This document shows positions 21,393-29,860 of a stretch of DNA of 64,000 bases, piece by piece. A program made the translations under genes and the position numbers. Location: IMG/VR virus record IMGVR_UViG_3300037264_007501, positions 1 through 64,000 of that record. One strand, given 5' to 3'. Numbering within the stretch: position 1 is the stretch's first letter; every line of letters starts with the position of its first letter. The notes beneath the pieces were generated by a model. It worked only from the letters and a program-made list of their open reading frames with translations. It made no database searches and was not told where the DNA came from. This DNA comes from a virus.

Positions 21393-21842
21393 TCACACCT
21401 CGTAGACCATGTCAAGTAGCTTTGGCTGATATCTGATCCAGGCTTTACCGATCGCATCCGAAGAGAAGTCGATGAACGTGTTGTCGGGCGCCTGGAACTT
21501 CACGTAGCCGGCGACAGCCAGACGATCAAGCCCTATGATAGAAGCCTCCTTGGGAATGCCGGCCTGCTCAAGCCCCCAGACCATGTCGCCGATGAGCCCC
21601 TCTTGCACGTCCTTTTGTTTCTCAAAGCAACTCAGCAGCGCGTGAAGCACGACCTGAGCCTCTGGCGGTAGCAGGGCTGGTACATTCTTGCTCGCCTCGT
21701 AGTAGGGGCGCAGCTTGCGCAACGGCTGCGGGTTGTTCTCCACCACCGCTTCCAGCGTCATCACGCTTGCTGGCGGTGTCGTCCCCTCCGGAGGTTTGGA
21801 ATCCAGATGCTTGAACTTTTCGGTGATCTCTCTATCGTCCAT
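21393..21842 (-). CDS. Hypothetical protein
   Basis: 149 aa. N-terminal acidic and Pro-rich linker, then a helical region (EAQVVLHALLSCFEKQKDVQEG) and a winged-helix-like end (LIGDMVWGLEQAGIPKEASIIG, RLAVAGYVKF, FIDFSSDAIGKAWIR). A DNA-binding winged helix is possible. It starts within the upstream gene (82-nt overlap). No family recognised. Confidence 0.65.
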   Translation of the reverse strand: MDDREITEKFKHLDSKPPEGTTPPASVMTLEAVVENNPQPLRKLRPYYEASKNVPALLPPEAQVVLHALLSCFEKQKDVQEGLIGDMVWGLEQAGIPKEASIIGLDRLAVAGYVKFQAPDNTFIDFSSDAIGKAWIRYQPKLLDMVYEV

Positions 21843-22003
21843 ATTCCCTCATCATGAGCTATTTTTATGCACTTGGGGCAGGTCAGTTCTTCTGGAGTGG
21901 TGGCGAGCTTGCCCTGTGGTTTCCACGGCTCTAGTCCGCACCTCCTCACTGGAGCACCGAGGTGTCCTCTGTTACTGCCGTACGGCTTTTCTGGTTTACC
22001 CAT
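21761..22003 (-). CDS. Small zinc-knuckle protein
   Basis: 81 aa from ATG 22003 with GGGAGGTAAG upstream. Contains LTCPKCIKIAHDEGIW and a further Cys at about residue 22. Its start lies 2 nt past the stop of the YhaM-like gene, so it is in the same operon. The last 27 codons overlap the 21842 gene in another frame. Confidence 0.55.
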   Translation of the reverse strand: MGKPEKPYGSNRGHLGAPVRRCGLEPWKPQGKLATTPEELTCPKCIKIAHDEGIWTIERSPKSSSIWIPNLRRGRHRQQA

Positions 22004-22004
22004 C

Positions 22005-22964
22005 TTACCTCCCGTACTGATAGAACGAAGCCTTCTCAAAGTAGGAACGTTCGCTGAACCCGGCTACGGGCCCAGTCTTTCCCTCGATCAAGTCAATGGC
22101 GTGCAGCATCTTAGCGTCGAGGTAATCCAGTTGATGAACAAGGATGGCCTCTAGGGACGCGGGCACCACCGGAGACCCCCACGCTACCTGCCCGTGGTGT
22201 GCGGCCAGGATATGCATGAGATGGGCGCGCTCCACCTTGAAGTTCTCTGGCGGTGCTGGGCACTTGTTTGCTTTTTCGTACACCCAGGCTGGTCCAATCA
22301 CAATGTGCGGAGTGAACTGCCCAAGAGCGCTGTAGCCAATCGTCGGCTTTGAAAAGTCGTACTCGATGACTTTGGCGGCGTCATGTAGCATCAGACCGAA
22401 GAGAACTTTGTCTCTGCTGAACGCGACGCCATACCTCTTCTGGTAGTGCTTAATGACCGGCTCAGCGATGGTGCACAGAGAGTGCACGTGTTCAATGAGT
22501 CCGCCATGCCAGTTGTTGTGGATGGTCTTTGCCGCCGGCGCCTTCTTGAACAGCTCGATGAAGTCGGCGTGCTTCAGAAGGATCTCTTCGGTCACGTACT
22601 TGGTTAGCGGCTCCGTAAAGGTGTCTACCAGTGCGACCAGCTCAGTCCACATTTGCTCGATGTTGAACCGAGTGCTATTGACGTAGTTCCCGTACGGCTC
22701 GGTGCTGGCGTAGGCATCGTTGACGATCATTTGCGGGGCGCCGTTGTACTCGTCCACCGGCCCTACTACTTGAAGGACTGCCCCCTCCTTTACGTTCGGG
22801 TACCTGTCCACGTCGAAGTTCCAAATCTTGGCCTGGATAGCTCCGGACTTATCTCTGAGGGTCAGAGTGGCGTACGGCTTTCCGTTCTTGGCCGTGCTGA
22901 CCACCATCTTCTCAACGAGTGCGTGTATATCTGCTACGTCGCCTTTCACAAGTGACTTAATCAT
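22005..22964 (-). CDS. YhaM-like 3'-5' exoribonuclease (OB fold plus HD domain)
   Basis: 319 aa, the family's usual length. Residues 1-90 are an OB fold (MVVSTAKNGKPYATLTLRD ... IQAKIWNFDV, GAVLQVVGPVDEYNG). The HD domain has HNNWHGGLIEHVHSL, GLMLHDAAKVIEY (His-Asp metal ligands) and HILAAHHGQVAWGSP. The end LEAILVHQLDYLDAKM matches the family's last conserved helix. YhaM enzymes degrade RNA and ssDNA from the 3' end. A phage copy may turn over host mRNA or process its own. Confidence 0.88.
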   Translation of the reverse strand: MIKSLVKGDVADIHALVEKMVVSTAKNGKPYATLTLRDKSGAIQAKIWNFDVDRYPNVKEGAVLQVVGPVDEYNGAPQMIVNDAYASTEPYGNYVNSTRFNIEQMWTELVALVDTFTEPLTKYVTEEILLKHADFIELFKKAPAAKTIHNNWHGGLIEHVHSLCTIAEPVIKHYQKRYGVAFSRDKVLFGLMLHDAAKVIEYDFSKPTIGYSALGQFTPHIVIGPAWVYEKANKCPAPPENFKVERAHLMHILAAHHGQVAWGSPVVPASLEAILVHQLDYLDAKMLHAIDLIEGKTGPVAGFSERSYFEKASFYQYGR

Positions 22965-23157
22965 TCAATTCTCCGTAGTAAGCGATCATTCTGTGCCCGT
23001 CAGAGAAGACTACCGCGCACTCCTCTGTTCCTGGGCCGTAATTTTTAGCAACGCGCACAATCTGGCCTGTATATCTGCTCATGTGTTTGTTGCGAAAAAT
23101 AAACGTGGCCCCTCTTCTGTATTTAAGAAAGCAGAGCCATCTTTTAAGGAAGCTCAC
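22957..23157 (-). CDS. Small SH3-like hypothetical protein
   Basis: 66 aa from GTG 23157 with GGGAGGAAATTACTT upstream; an internal ATG (residue 26) is an alternative. The C-terminal part (YTGQIVRVAKNYGPG, ECAVVFSDGHRMIAYYGEL) looks like a small beta barrel. It is the first gene of the minus-strand operon after the divergent promoter region. Confidence 0.6.
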   Translation of the reverse strand: MSFLKRWLCFLKYRRGATFIFRNKHMSRYTGQIVRVAKNYGPGTEECAVVFSDGHRMIAYYGELND

Positions 23158-23178
23158 AAGTAATTTCCTCCCGATGGG

Positions 23179-23188
23179 CTTATACCAT
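23179..23188 (-). promoter_or_regulatory. Extended -10 promoter for the 22957-23157 operon
   Basis: The minus strand reads CATGGTATAAGCCC: a TG-G-TATAAG extended -10 (plus 23179-23187), 21 nt before GTG 23157. It lies in the 78-bp intergenic region that also must drive the virion module on the plus strand (TTGACT at 23190-23195 is a possible -35). Confidence 0.5.
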
Positions 23189-23235
23189 GTTGACTGCTGT
23201 ATATCTCTCTACTAGCGTTTGGTCTCGGAGGACAC

Positions 23236-23439
23236 ATGGAACAAATTAATAACGTGATTCCCTTGAAGCCACAGTACGCAATCTTTAACCCGGGTCTTCG
23301 CAGCCAGCTGGAAGCCGTATCCAAACCCGAGACCGTGACAACGTTGGAGCAGATCATCTGCACCTACGCCATCGTGTGGGCCAGGCGGACGGCGATTGCG
23401 TGGGCCAACAATCTGGTGAAACGTTTTGAGCAACCTTGA
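23236..23439 (+). CDS. Small hypothetical protein, first gene of the virion module
   Basis: 67 aa with CGGAGGACAC before ATG. Helical C-terminal half (TVTTLEQIICTYAIVWARRTA, IAWANNLVKRFEQ). It overlaps the next gene by 14 nt. No family recognised. Confidence 0.6.
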   Translation: MEQINNVIPLKPQYAIFNPGLRSQLEAVSKPETVTTLEQIICTYAIVWARRTAIAWANNLVKRFEQP

Positions 23440-23761
23440 ACTTGTAGGACCTGACGGGGGACCGATCCCCAAGAAACTGTCCGTTCGTTACGGGGATCGG
23501 TACTATCCGTACCGTGTTGTCAGCGCTGAACAGCTGAACGACGTCAAGGATCCCCGGCTAGGAATGCTGGGGGTCCTGGTGCAGGTAGGAGACCAGACCA
23601 ATATCTCCTGGCTGGCACTACTGGCACTCGCCAAAGACATCTACTCCCGCCAGCCGGAGGGTACCCGCCACTTCCAGGACTTCGCCAGTGAGCTTGGCCT
23701 TGTCATCATAGATGGCAAACGCCAGGAACTTAGCGTTGCCGAAGAACTGAAGAAGCTCTAG
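23426..23761 (+). CDS. Hypothetical protein
   Basis: 111 aa from TTG 23426 (the only reasonable start in frame). Beta-rich start (KLSVRYGDRYYPYRVVSAEQL) with a helical middle (WLALLALAKDIYSRQPEGTRH). It precedes the portal-side structural genes. No family recognised and the start is uncertain. Confidence 0.6.
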   Translation: MSNLELVGPDGGPIPKKLSVRYGDRYYPYRVVSAEQLNDVKDPRLGMLGVLVQVGDQTNISWLALLALAKDIYSRQPEGTRHFQDFASELGLVIIDGKRQELSVAEELKKL

Positions 23762-23794
23762 TATTTGATGCTGGCCCGCCACACTAGGTCAGGC

Positions 23795-23800
23795 TATACT
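23795..23800 (+). promoter_or_regulatory. Possible -10 (TATACT) before the 303-aa virion gene
   Basis: GGCTATACTTTA, 29 nt before ATG 23830, matches the TATACT used at 4930. No TG extension or good -35 is seen, so this is weak. Confidence 0.3.
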
Positions 23801-23829
23801 TTAGCGAGCACCCTAATCCAAGGAGCCGT

Positions 23830-24741
23830 ATGTTTTTTGATTCGAGTACGCTATCCGAGTCAAAATATTCCATGGACCACTATCGGGAGTGGGCCGGCGA
23901 GATCGCGAACTCGTTCTTCAATGCTGGGGCCCTGCCCACGGGAACGCTGGTCAAGATAGCCAAGTCCGAGGAACTCACGCCCCATCAAGTGGCCACCCTC
24001 GCGGCCGAAGCCAACAAGCTCATCCACCACCACAAATACGCGAACGAAAAAGAGAAGTACTTCGCCGCGGAATTTCCCCACGCCGACGCCAAAGCAGCCC
24101 TCAAGGAGTTGCAGCTCGACGGCGGAGAGGTGAAGGTTGCCGGCGCATTCGTGGCTCCGAAGGTCCCCGACACGGGCCCCTCTCCCTATGAGATGTTCGG
24201 TATCCAGCCCGAGGTCATGGACAAGACAGCCGAGGTCAAGCACCGCCTCAAGTACGCCAGCGACCGGTCTGGGTTGCTCGAGCAAAAGCTCCAGGACAAG
24301 ATTTACGTTACCAAGACTGCGGCCGAGGACGCTTCCCGCGCCTTCATCAAAGAGGCCAGACAACACCTTTTGGATGAGTCTGGGTCGGCTGCGCGGATGA
24401 AGTCCCTTGGCCATTTCGACCACTTCGTAAAATGCGCCGGGTTCCCGGTCGGCCGCAAGCTCTTGGCCAAGCTCGCCTTCATTCTCATGAAGGAAGGGAA
24501 GCTCGAGCCCAAGCCGGCACAGGCCGCGATCGCGTACCTCACCAAGGAAGGCGACTGCAAGGCCCCGGTGGAGATGATCAGCCAGAACCTCCCCGCCAAC
24601 GTCATCAACGGCGACCACCCCCTGTACATCACCTTGAAAACCATCGGCGACCACGAAGCTGACCTACTGCGTTACGAGAACGATGCCCTGCTGACCCAAG
24701 ATAAGGCCCGCATCCTGAAGCAGAAAATCAGAGCCTTGTAA
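23830..24741 (+). CDS. Virion-module protein of unknown function
   Basis: 303 aa with AAGGAGCCGT before ATG. Largely helical and charged. Contains KIYVTKTAAEDAS at about residues 158-170, one of the K-T-A motifs repeated through the virion proteins, and LGHFDHFVKCAGFPVGRKLL. It may be an internal head or portal-associated protein judging from its place before the protease. No family recognised. Confidence 0.65.
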   Translation: MFFDSSTLSESKYSMDHYREWAGEIANSFFNAGALPTGTLVKIAKSEELTPHQVATLAAEANKLIHHHKYANEKEKYFAAEFPHADAKAALKELQLDGGEVKVAGAFVAPKVPDTGPSPYEMFGIQPEVMDKTAEVKHRLKYASDRSGLLEQKLQDKIYVTKTAAEDASRAFIKEARQHLLDESGSAARMKSLGHFDHFVKCAGFPVGRKLLAKLAFILMKEGKLEPKPAQAAIAYLTKEGDCKAPVEMISQNLPANVINGDHPLYITLKTIGDHEADLLRYENDALLTQDKARILKQKIRAL

Positions 24742-24742
24742 C

Positions 24743-24994
24743 ATGATGAAACTATTCACTTTAGCCGGGTCCCGTCATGAGAGCATCGTCAAGACTGCTC
24801 TGGTTGGTGCGCTGGCCGCTGGAGCGGGCAAGTTCGGTCTCAAGTCCGTTAAGGCCATGGGTAGGAACCTGGGCACCACCCTCGGGGTAGGCCTGGGCGC
24901 GGCCGATGTCATTGGCGGCGTCCGCCGCGGTATCCCTCTGACGCCCAAGGGCGTCGCTCCAATAATTCACAGCGTTAATGTGGGGACGGTATGA
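24743..24994 (+). CDS. Small Gly/Ala-rich virion-module protein
   Basis: 83 aa, 1 nt after the previous stop. Rich in Gly, Ala and Leu (VKTALVGALAAGAGKFGLK, GTTLGVGLGAADVIGG), with one glycine-zipper-like hydrophobic helix. It carries VKTA at residues 16-19. It overlaps the next start (ATGA). Possibly membrane-interacting. Confidence 0.6.
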   Translation: MMKLFTLAGSRHESIVKTALVGALAAGAGKFGLKSVKAMGRNLGTTLGVGLGAADVIGGVRRGIPLTPKGVAPIIHSVNVGTV

Positions 24995-26112
24995 AATACG
25001 CCTGGCTCGATAAGCTCGCCGAACAGGGACTCATTAGGCCGGCGGTTCTGGACAGCATCTACGCGGATGTGAACCAAACCGTCAAAGAAGGGGCAGTGGG
25101 CAGTCAGGCACGCGAACTCTTTGAGCGCGCTCTCAACATGGGGGTGATGGTCGGCACCGGAGCAGTCGCCAGCATGGTCGGGCGGCACCTGGGCGAGAAG
25201 AAGCACCTGCAACAGGGCATGGCCAAGATCGTTGCCTCAAGAAGCGCGATCGCGAGCGACCCCGAGTTCCAGGGGTCTGAGGATAAGGCGCAGGCCCGAT
25301 TCGACGAGATCGCTCTCTACGCCCCACACGTTGCCATGAACACGCCACTGGCCAAGCGCGTGGTCAAATCAAAGCTCAACGAGGGGCTGAGCGACAGCGA
25401 CGTACAGGCGCTGGCGTTGCTTCAGGCTCAATATTTTCCGAACGCTTTGCAGACCGACAAGTTTCAGCAGAAGGCCGCCTCTATCAGTCAGGAAAAGATG
25501 GGCGAAATGCTGGCCGATATCTACCTACTCAAGACTGCCGCCACCGACTTTTCAAAGATGACAAAGGTTCGTGGGTCAATGCCGTTCTTGGGCCGCCTTG
25601 GTCGCTATGCCCAGCATGTGGGCATGTACGCTTCTATCCCGCTGGTGGTGGGCGCTGCGGCCGGCGCTGCAAACGTCGCCCTGAGAAAACATGACCAAAA
25701 GTCGCTTGAGAAGAACCTCGAGGCTGCCTTTAGCAAGGCCATGTCCTTGAGCGACAAGGACAAGGAGCCGCTCCACGCCAACAAGGAAAAGGCGCGCCAG
25801 GCTTTCAGCGCCCTCGCCCATTTCGCCCCGCACGTCGCTCTCGAGCCGCAGGCCGCGCGCGCATTCATGACCAAGATCGTGGCCTACGACCAGGGGATGA
25901 ACATCAGCGACATCAAAGACCTGGCCGAGATTCAAAACAACATCAGCAAGAATCAAAAGGACGGGCCGTTTAGGTCGGGGTTCTTGGCTGCGGGCGCCGG
26001 CCTCGGCACCTCTAAGATAGTGCAGAGATCAATGGAAGAGGCTGGGTTTGATTTTGGCGTAGAGGGCAAGGAAGAGTTCGAAGACCCCGGTGGCAAGGTG
26101 CACTACCGCTAA
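24991..26112 (+). CDS. Virion-module protein with an internal duplication
   Basis: 373 aa. Two copies of one helical unit: RFDEIALYAPHVAMNTPLAK (about residues 103-122) and AFSALAHFAPHVALEPQAAR (about 268-287), each preceded by a charged helix with KDKA/KEKAR and followed by a D-V/I-QAL or DIKDLAEIQ helix. Between them are LLKTAATDF (K-T-A motif) and a hydrophobic stretch (YASIPLVVGAAAGAANVAL). A structural or membrane-contact role is likely; no family recognised. It ends in a 1-nt overlap with the protease gene. Confidence 0.65.
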   Translation: MKYAWLDKLAEQGLIRPAVLDSIYADVNQTVKEGAVGSQARELFERALNMGVMVGTGAVASMVGRHLGEKKHLQQGMAKIVASRSAIASDPEFQGSEDKAQARFDEIALYAPHVAMNTPLAKRVVKSKLNEGLSDSDVQALALLQAQYFPNALQTDKFQQKAASISQEKMGEMLADIYLLKTAATDFSKMTKVRGSMPFLGRLGRYAQHVGMYASIPLVVGAAAGAANVALRKHDQKSLEKNLEAAFSKAMSLSDKDKEPLHANKEKARQAFSALAHFAPHVALEPQAARAFMTKIVAYDQGMNISDIKDLAEIQNNISKNQKDGPFRSGFLAAGAGLGTSKIVQRSMEEAGFDFGVEGKEEFEDPGGKVHYR

Positions 26113-28070
26113 TGGACAAGCTACTTCTATTTCAAGGCAAGTCAGAGCGTGGGATATTCACCTACGTCATTGACCATGAGCACGCGCATCTGGTGAAGAC
26201 TGCCGCTGAGTACCACCCGGAGATATCCAACTACATCAACTCGGCCAGACGGATACCGGGGAAGACCCAGATTCTTTTGACGGCGTTGGGCGCTGGCGAG
26301 ATCTGGGGCGATAACCAAAATGGCGATTTTTTCCCAGAGGCGGCTCTTGCGCATGATGGGGCTGACTACGGACATCAGACTTTCAAGCATCACGCCAAGA
26401 TATACAAACACCACATTAACAAGGATCCGCTGGCTAGCTACGGAGATGTAGCTTTGTCAGTTTACAACACCAAGTACCGCCGCGTGGAGCTTATCGTCGT
26501 ATTGGACAATGAAAAGGCACCAGATATCGCCCAACGCATAGACTCCGGCGATTACCCAGACTGGAGCATGGGTACTCGAGTGCCGTTCGATCTGTGTTCC
26601 AACTGCGGCAACAAGGCGCCCAACCGGATTCAGTACTGCGAATGCCTCAAGTACTACATGGGGCGTATCCATCCAGAAACAGGGAAAAAAGTTTACGCCA
26701 TCAATACGATGCCCAAGTTTTTCGACATCAGCCTGGTCCTGATCGGTGCTGATCGCATTGCCAAGACTTTGAAGAAGGTGGCGTCTGCCGGCGGGCAAGT
26801 TGTCGGCTCAGCTCTTCTCGCTGAGAAGATGGCCGACGCCAACAAAGAGGCCGAGATCGAAAAAGAAGTGCCGGCGGAGACTCCTCCCGGGTCGCAGGAC
26901 CTGGTCGACTCCATTCCGGAAGTGAAGGCGCAGGAGCCGGTGTTGCCGCAGCCGCTCCTCGACGGGTTAGGCCAGCATCCTTTGTCGAAGGTATTCTCGA
27001 CTATGGCAATGCTGGGCATCTTGCCCAAGCCGCAGGAGTTTCAGCGCATCGTGTTGATCTCGATCGGCAAGCGAGACATGGCCAATGACCTGGACTCCCG
27101 CAATACCTGCTTTGACCCGATGATGACGGCGGCGCCGGCCGCCGCCCATGAGAAGCTGCTGCGCATTAGCGGCGACGATTTCTCTCCTCAGATCATGGGT
27201 ATGCTGTCTCCGCATGTCCCCGACCGCAGCTACGCCATACCACACTTGGTCCGTCGGGTTCTGCTGCTGTCCAAAACGGCTGCTCCGGAGACGGTGCCCA
27301 CCTTCGTCAAGTGGGCAGGAGACGGCGAGCGGAAACCTTTCGGCATTATCCCAATTATGGCCCTGCTGGCTGGGATGTATGCAGTGCTGGGCAAACGCGC
27401 ACCCGGTGAGGCCGTGGGCAAGATAGACGGCTTGATCGCTAAGCACCCCGGGCTGGCCATGGCATTGGCTGCCTCGGTACCAGCTATCTTCAATCAAGTT
27501 GCGGGCACGAACGTTAGAGGGCAGTATGACGCGTACGGCACTCCAGAAAACCCTGACATGAACGATCTCGGTCGTCGTATTGAGGAACGTCGTCAGCAGC
27601 CGTTTTTGAAAGTGAGCAGCATCATCGGACCCTCAGCCAAAAGATTGTTTCTTGGAGTACCTGCTGCCTATATGGCCTCCGGTCTTCTTCAGAAGCACAG
27701 AAACGCGAACCCATACGATCAAGAGGGCCGCGTGCACAGATTTTTTCGCCAGTATCCTGACCTTGTAGGCGGAGCTGTTGCACTGGATGCCTTTCTCGCC
27801 TTGAAGGGCGGGGGCACACATGGGATTTCTAAAAGAGTGGGTCAGGCTGCCAAGGTTCTCCTTGGAAAGACGGCCGCAATCTTAGAAAAGAACGCTGTAT
27901 CCGCCGACCTGATATCTAGCGGGTTGATCTGGCCCTTGGCTTACGGGCCGGCCAATCTTTCTAGCAGGATCGCAGGAGGCGTCGCCGACCATTTGATTTT
28001 GATGGGATCTAGAAAGATTTTGTCAAAGAAAAATGAGCGGAATACAATAACAAATACCGGGAGGATTTAA
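26112..28070 (+). CDS. Prohead maturation protease-like protein with long C-terminal extension
   Basis: 652 aa. Residues about 40-215 follow the pattern of T4-group/jumbo phage prohead proteases: WGDNQNGDFFPEAAL, HQTFKHHAKIYKHHINKDP, a SYGDVALSVYN-RRVELIVVLD strand pair, DWSMGTRVP and a Cys cluster CSNCGNKA...YCECLK. The His and Ser in these stretches are the likely catalytic residues. The remaining 430 residues hold K-T-A motifs (HLVKTAAEY, LLSKTAAPE, LLGKTAAIL) and hydrophobic helices; self-cleavage there is conceivable. It processes capsid proteins during head assembly. Confidence 0.72.
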   Translation: MDKLLLFQGKSERGIFTYVIDHEHAHLVKTAAEYHPEISNYINSARRIPGKTQILLTALGAGEIWGDNQNGDFFPEAALAHDGADYGHQTFKHHAKIYKHHINKDPLASYGDVALSVYNTKYRRVELIVVLDNEKAPDIAQRIDSGDYPDWSMGTRVPFDLCSNCGNKAPNRIQYCECLKYYMGRIHPETGKKVYAINTMPKFFDISLVLIGADRIAKTLKKVASAGGQVVGSALLAEKMADANKEAEIEKEVPAETPPGSQDLVDSIPEVKAQEPVLPQPLLDGLGQHPLSKVFSTMAMLGILPKPQEFQRIVLISIGKRDMANDLDSRNTCFDPMMTAAPAAAHEKLLRISGDDFSPQIMGMLSPHVPDRSYAIPHLVRRVLLLSKTAAPETVPTFVKWAGDGERKPFGIIPIMALLAGMYAVLGKRAPGEAVGKIDGLIAKHPGLAMALAASVPAIFNQVAGTNVRGQYDAYGTPENPDMNDLGRRIEERRQQPFLKVSSIIGPSAKRLFLGVPAAYMASGLLQKHRNANPYDQEGRVHRFFRQYPDLVGGAVALDAFLALKGGGTHGISKRVGQAAKVLLGKTAAILEKNAVSADLISSGLIWPLAYGPANLSSRIAGGVADHLILMGSRKILSKKNERNTITNTGRI

Positions 28071-28072
28071 AA

Positions 28073-28690
28073 ATGCCAACGCTTCAGGATATACTGGAGA
28101 ACGATCTTGGTCTTGGTTCCGACCAGCAAACCACGGAAAAAACGGCTTCTGAGAAGGACAATGCCGCCGAGACTGACGACATTGAGAAATTGGCGATGGA
28201 AATCGGGCTGGTCGAAGAACCAGATGAGACCTCGTCACAGGAAGAGACGACACTAAAAAAGGAGGCAGGAATGTCACTCGAAAACTTGTACGGAGATCTG
28301 TTTCCTGGGGACGCGGACATCGTCGGCGGCCAGCAGGGACAGGAAAAGGTGGCCGAGGAAGAGAAAACCGCGGCTGTCGAAGAGGCCATGGGGGAAGTGG
28401 CTTATGACTACTTCCAGCAGTGTGTTGATGGGCACATCACCAAGATGGCCCAGGCTGTTGCCGAGACGCTTGAGAAGGCTGGGGAGTCCCCGGCCCCTGC
28501 TCAAGCGCTCGCCAACAACGAGCACTCTGAAGACCAGGCCATCGACACGGATCCCAAGGTCGAAGATTCTGTGAAGGACACCTCGCCCGAAGGCGGCGTC
28601 GGTGACTACGAGCAGAAAAAGGGACCCATGGGCGAACTCAAACATGCCGCGGTCCGAAAGCACCTGCTTTTGGCGCAGCTCGAGAAATAA
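28073..28690 (+). CDS. Acidic scaffold-like protein
   Basis: 205 aa with GGGAGGATTTAAAA before ATG. Highly acidic and Glu/Gln-rich with predicted helices and no Cys apart from one, as in head scaffold or core proteins next to a prohead protease. Two K-T-A sites are present (TEKTASEKD at about 21-29, EEKTAAVEEAM at about 95-105). The scaffold role is inference from composition and location. Confidence 0.55.
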   Translation: MPTLQDILENDLGLGSDQQTTEKTASEKDNAAETDDIEKLAMEIGLVEEPDETSSQEETTLKKEAGMSLENLYGDLFPGDADIVGGQQGQEKVAEEEKTAAVEEAMGEVAYDYFQQCVDGHITKMAQAVAETLEKAGESPAPAQALANNEHSEDQAIDTDPKVEDSVKDTSPEGGVGDYEQKKGPMGELKHAAVRKHLLLAQLEK

Positions 28691-28700
28691 GGGGGCGAAG

Positions 28701-29330
28701 ATGAAATTTGAAGCACTCAGTAAAGAAGACCAGGCGCTCTTGAACACCAAGTTCCCCGAGGAACTTGAAAAGGAAGCGTCTGCGGAAGTCGGCCGGGCCA
28801 ACGAGCTCTACGCTGTCGGCTTCGAGAAAATGGCGTCGGGCGCAGCCGACGAACTCGACAAGTCGGCCGAGGAAGAGGAAGAGGAAGAGAAGAAAGAGAA
28901 GCCGGAACTCGACGAAGACCACAAGAAGGAAGCGGCCGCTCGCGGCGCTTTCATCGCTCGTGGCTATGTCGACGGCCTGAAGAAGCTCGGACAAGAGCGC
29001 CATCAGGACGAGCTTCACTACTTCTATCCCGCTCTCGAAGAGAAGCTTGGGATGGACGCGGGCAAGCTCAAAGGCGCGTTCTCCAGCTTCGCGGCCAAAG
29101 CGAAGGACCTCGCCAGCAAAGCGAAGGCCGGCGCCGGCAAAGCGGTCGAGAAGGGCAAAGCCATGCACCAGGCCTCCATGGCGCATGTCAAGAGCGTTGG
29201 CGACAAGTCGCTCTCGAAGATGGAGCGGACCAAGCACGGCCTGAAGGCTCTCCACCATCCCGGTGTTTACGGCGCCGGTGCGGCGGCAGCGGCCGCTGGC
29301 GCTCACCGCGCTCTGAAGAAAAAGGACTAA
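28701..29330 (+). CDS. Charged virion/core protein
   Basis: 209 aa from ATG 28701 (GGGGGCGAAG upstream). Contains YAVGFEKMASGA near residue 40 (the FEKxA motif), a run of nine Glu/Lys residues at about 57-70, and a Lys/Ala-rich histone-H1-like C-terminal half (KAKDLASKAKAGAGKAVEKG) ending in a Gly/Ala helix. It could be an internal, DNA-contacting head protein or second scaffold. It ends at a strong terminator. Confidence 0.6.
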   Translation: MKFEALSKEDQALLNTKFPEELEKEASAEVGRANELYAVGFEKMASGAADELDKSAEEEEEEEKKEKPELDEDHKKEAAARGAFIARGYVDGLKKLGQERHQDELHYFYPALEEKLGMDAGKLKGAFSSFAAKAKDLASKAKAGAGKAVEKGKAMHQASMAHVKSVGDKSLSKMERTKHGLKALHHPGVYGAGAAAAAAGAHRALKKKD

Positions 29331-29337
29331 CGGTTCA

Positions 29338-29370
29338 ATGGGGCAGGGGTAACTCCCCTGCCCCATTTTT
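29338..29370 (+). terminator. Intrinsic terminator inside the head gene cluster
   Basis: ATGGGGCAGGGG (29338-29349), loop TAACT, CCCCTGCCCCAT (29355-29366), then TTTTT. The perfect 12-bp stem with a U-run is a classic terminator. It separates the protease/scaffold genes from those leading to the capsid gene. Confidence 0.88.
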
Positions 29371-29383
29371 CAAGGGGCTGCTT

Positions 29384-29860
29384 ATGAGTTCACTCGACCA
29401 GCTTTTTAGAGACGCGGACGCTCTGATCAAGAAGCGAGCGGCCGCTGTCGTAACCTTGGCTCCTCAGCCAGATGACGAAGTAACGAAGCTCGCCGACCTG
29501 CTGGCCAAGGACGGAGAGGTCAAGCAGGCCGCACCAGTCGCCATCGAAGAGACGCTTTTTGAGAAGGTGGCCCATGCTATCGCCATCATTGAAACGATGG
29601 AGAAGCTCGGCGAGATCAATAAATTGGTCGAGTTCGAGAAAAAGGCCGCGGAAGCTGGTCACACCGCGGAGCAGATCGACGCCTTCATCGAGAAGAAGGG
29701 TATGAAGCTGTCTCCGAAATACCTGAAGATTTTGGGTGGGGCGGCGGCGCTGGGGGCGTCCGGCGCAGTCGGCGCGCACGCCGGCAAGAAGAAGGGCTAC
29801 CAGTCAGCCGTAGAGGACGTGAACAAGGCCCTCGAGTCCTACGCGAGCGCCAGTGAATGA
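29384..29860 (+). CDS. Virion-module protein with FEK motifs
   Basis: 158 aa, starting 13 nt after the terminator (AAGGGGCTGCTT site). It carries LFEKVAHAI (about 58-66) and VEFEKKAAEAG (about 84-94), so two copies of the FEKxA-type motif. The C-terminus has a Gly/Ala-rich hydrophobic helix (ILGGAAALGASGAVGAHAG). Head protein by location; function unknown. Confidence 0.6.
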   Translation: MSSLDQLFRDADALIKKRAAAVVTLAPQPDDEVTKLADLLAKDGEVKQAAPVAIEETLFEKVAHAIAIIETMEKLGEINKLVEFEKKAAEAGHTAEQIDAFIEKKGMKLSPKYLKILGGAAALGASGAVGAHAGKKKGYQSAVEDVNKALESYASASE

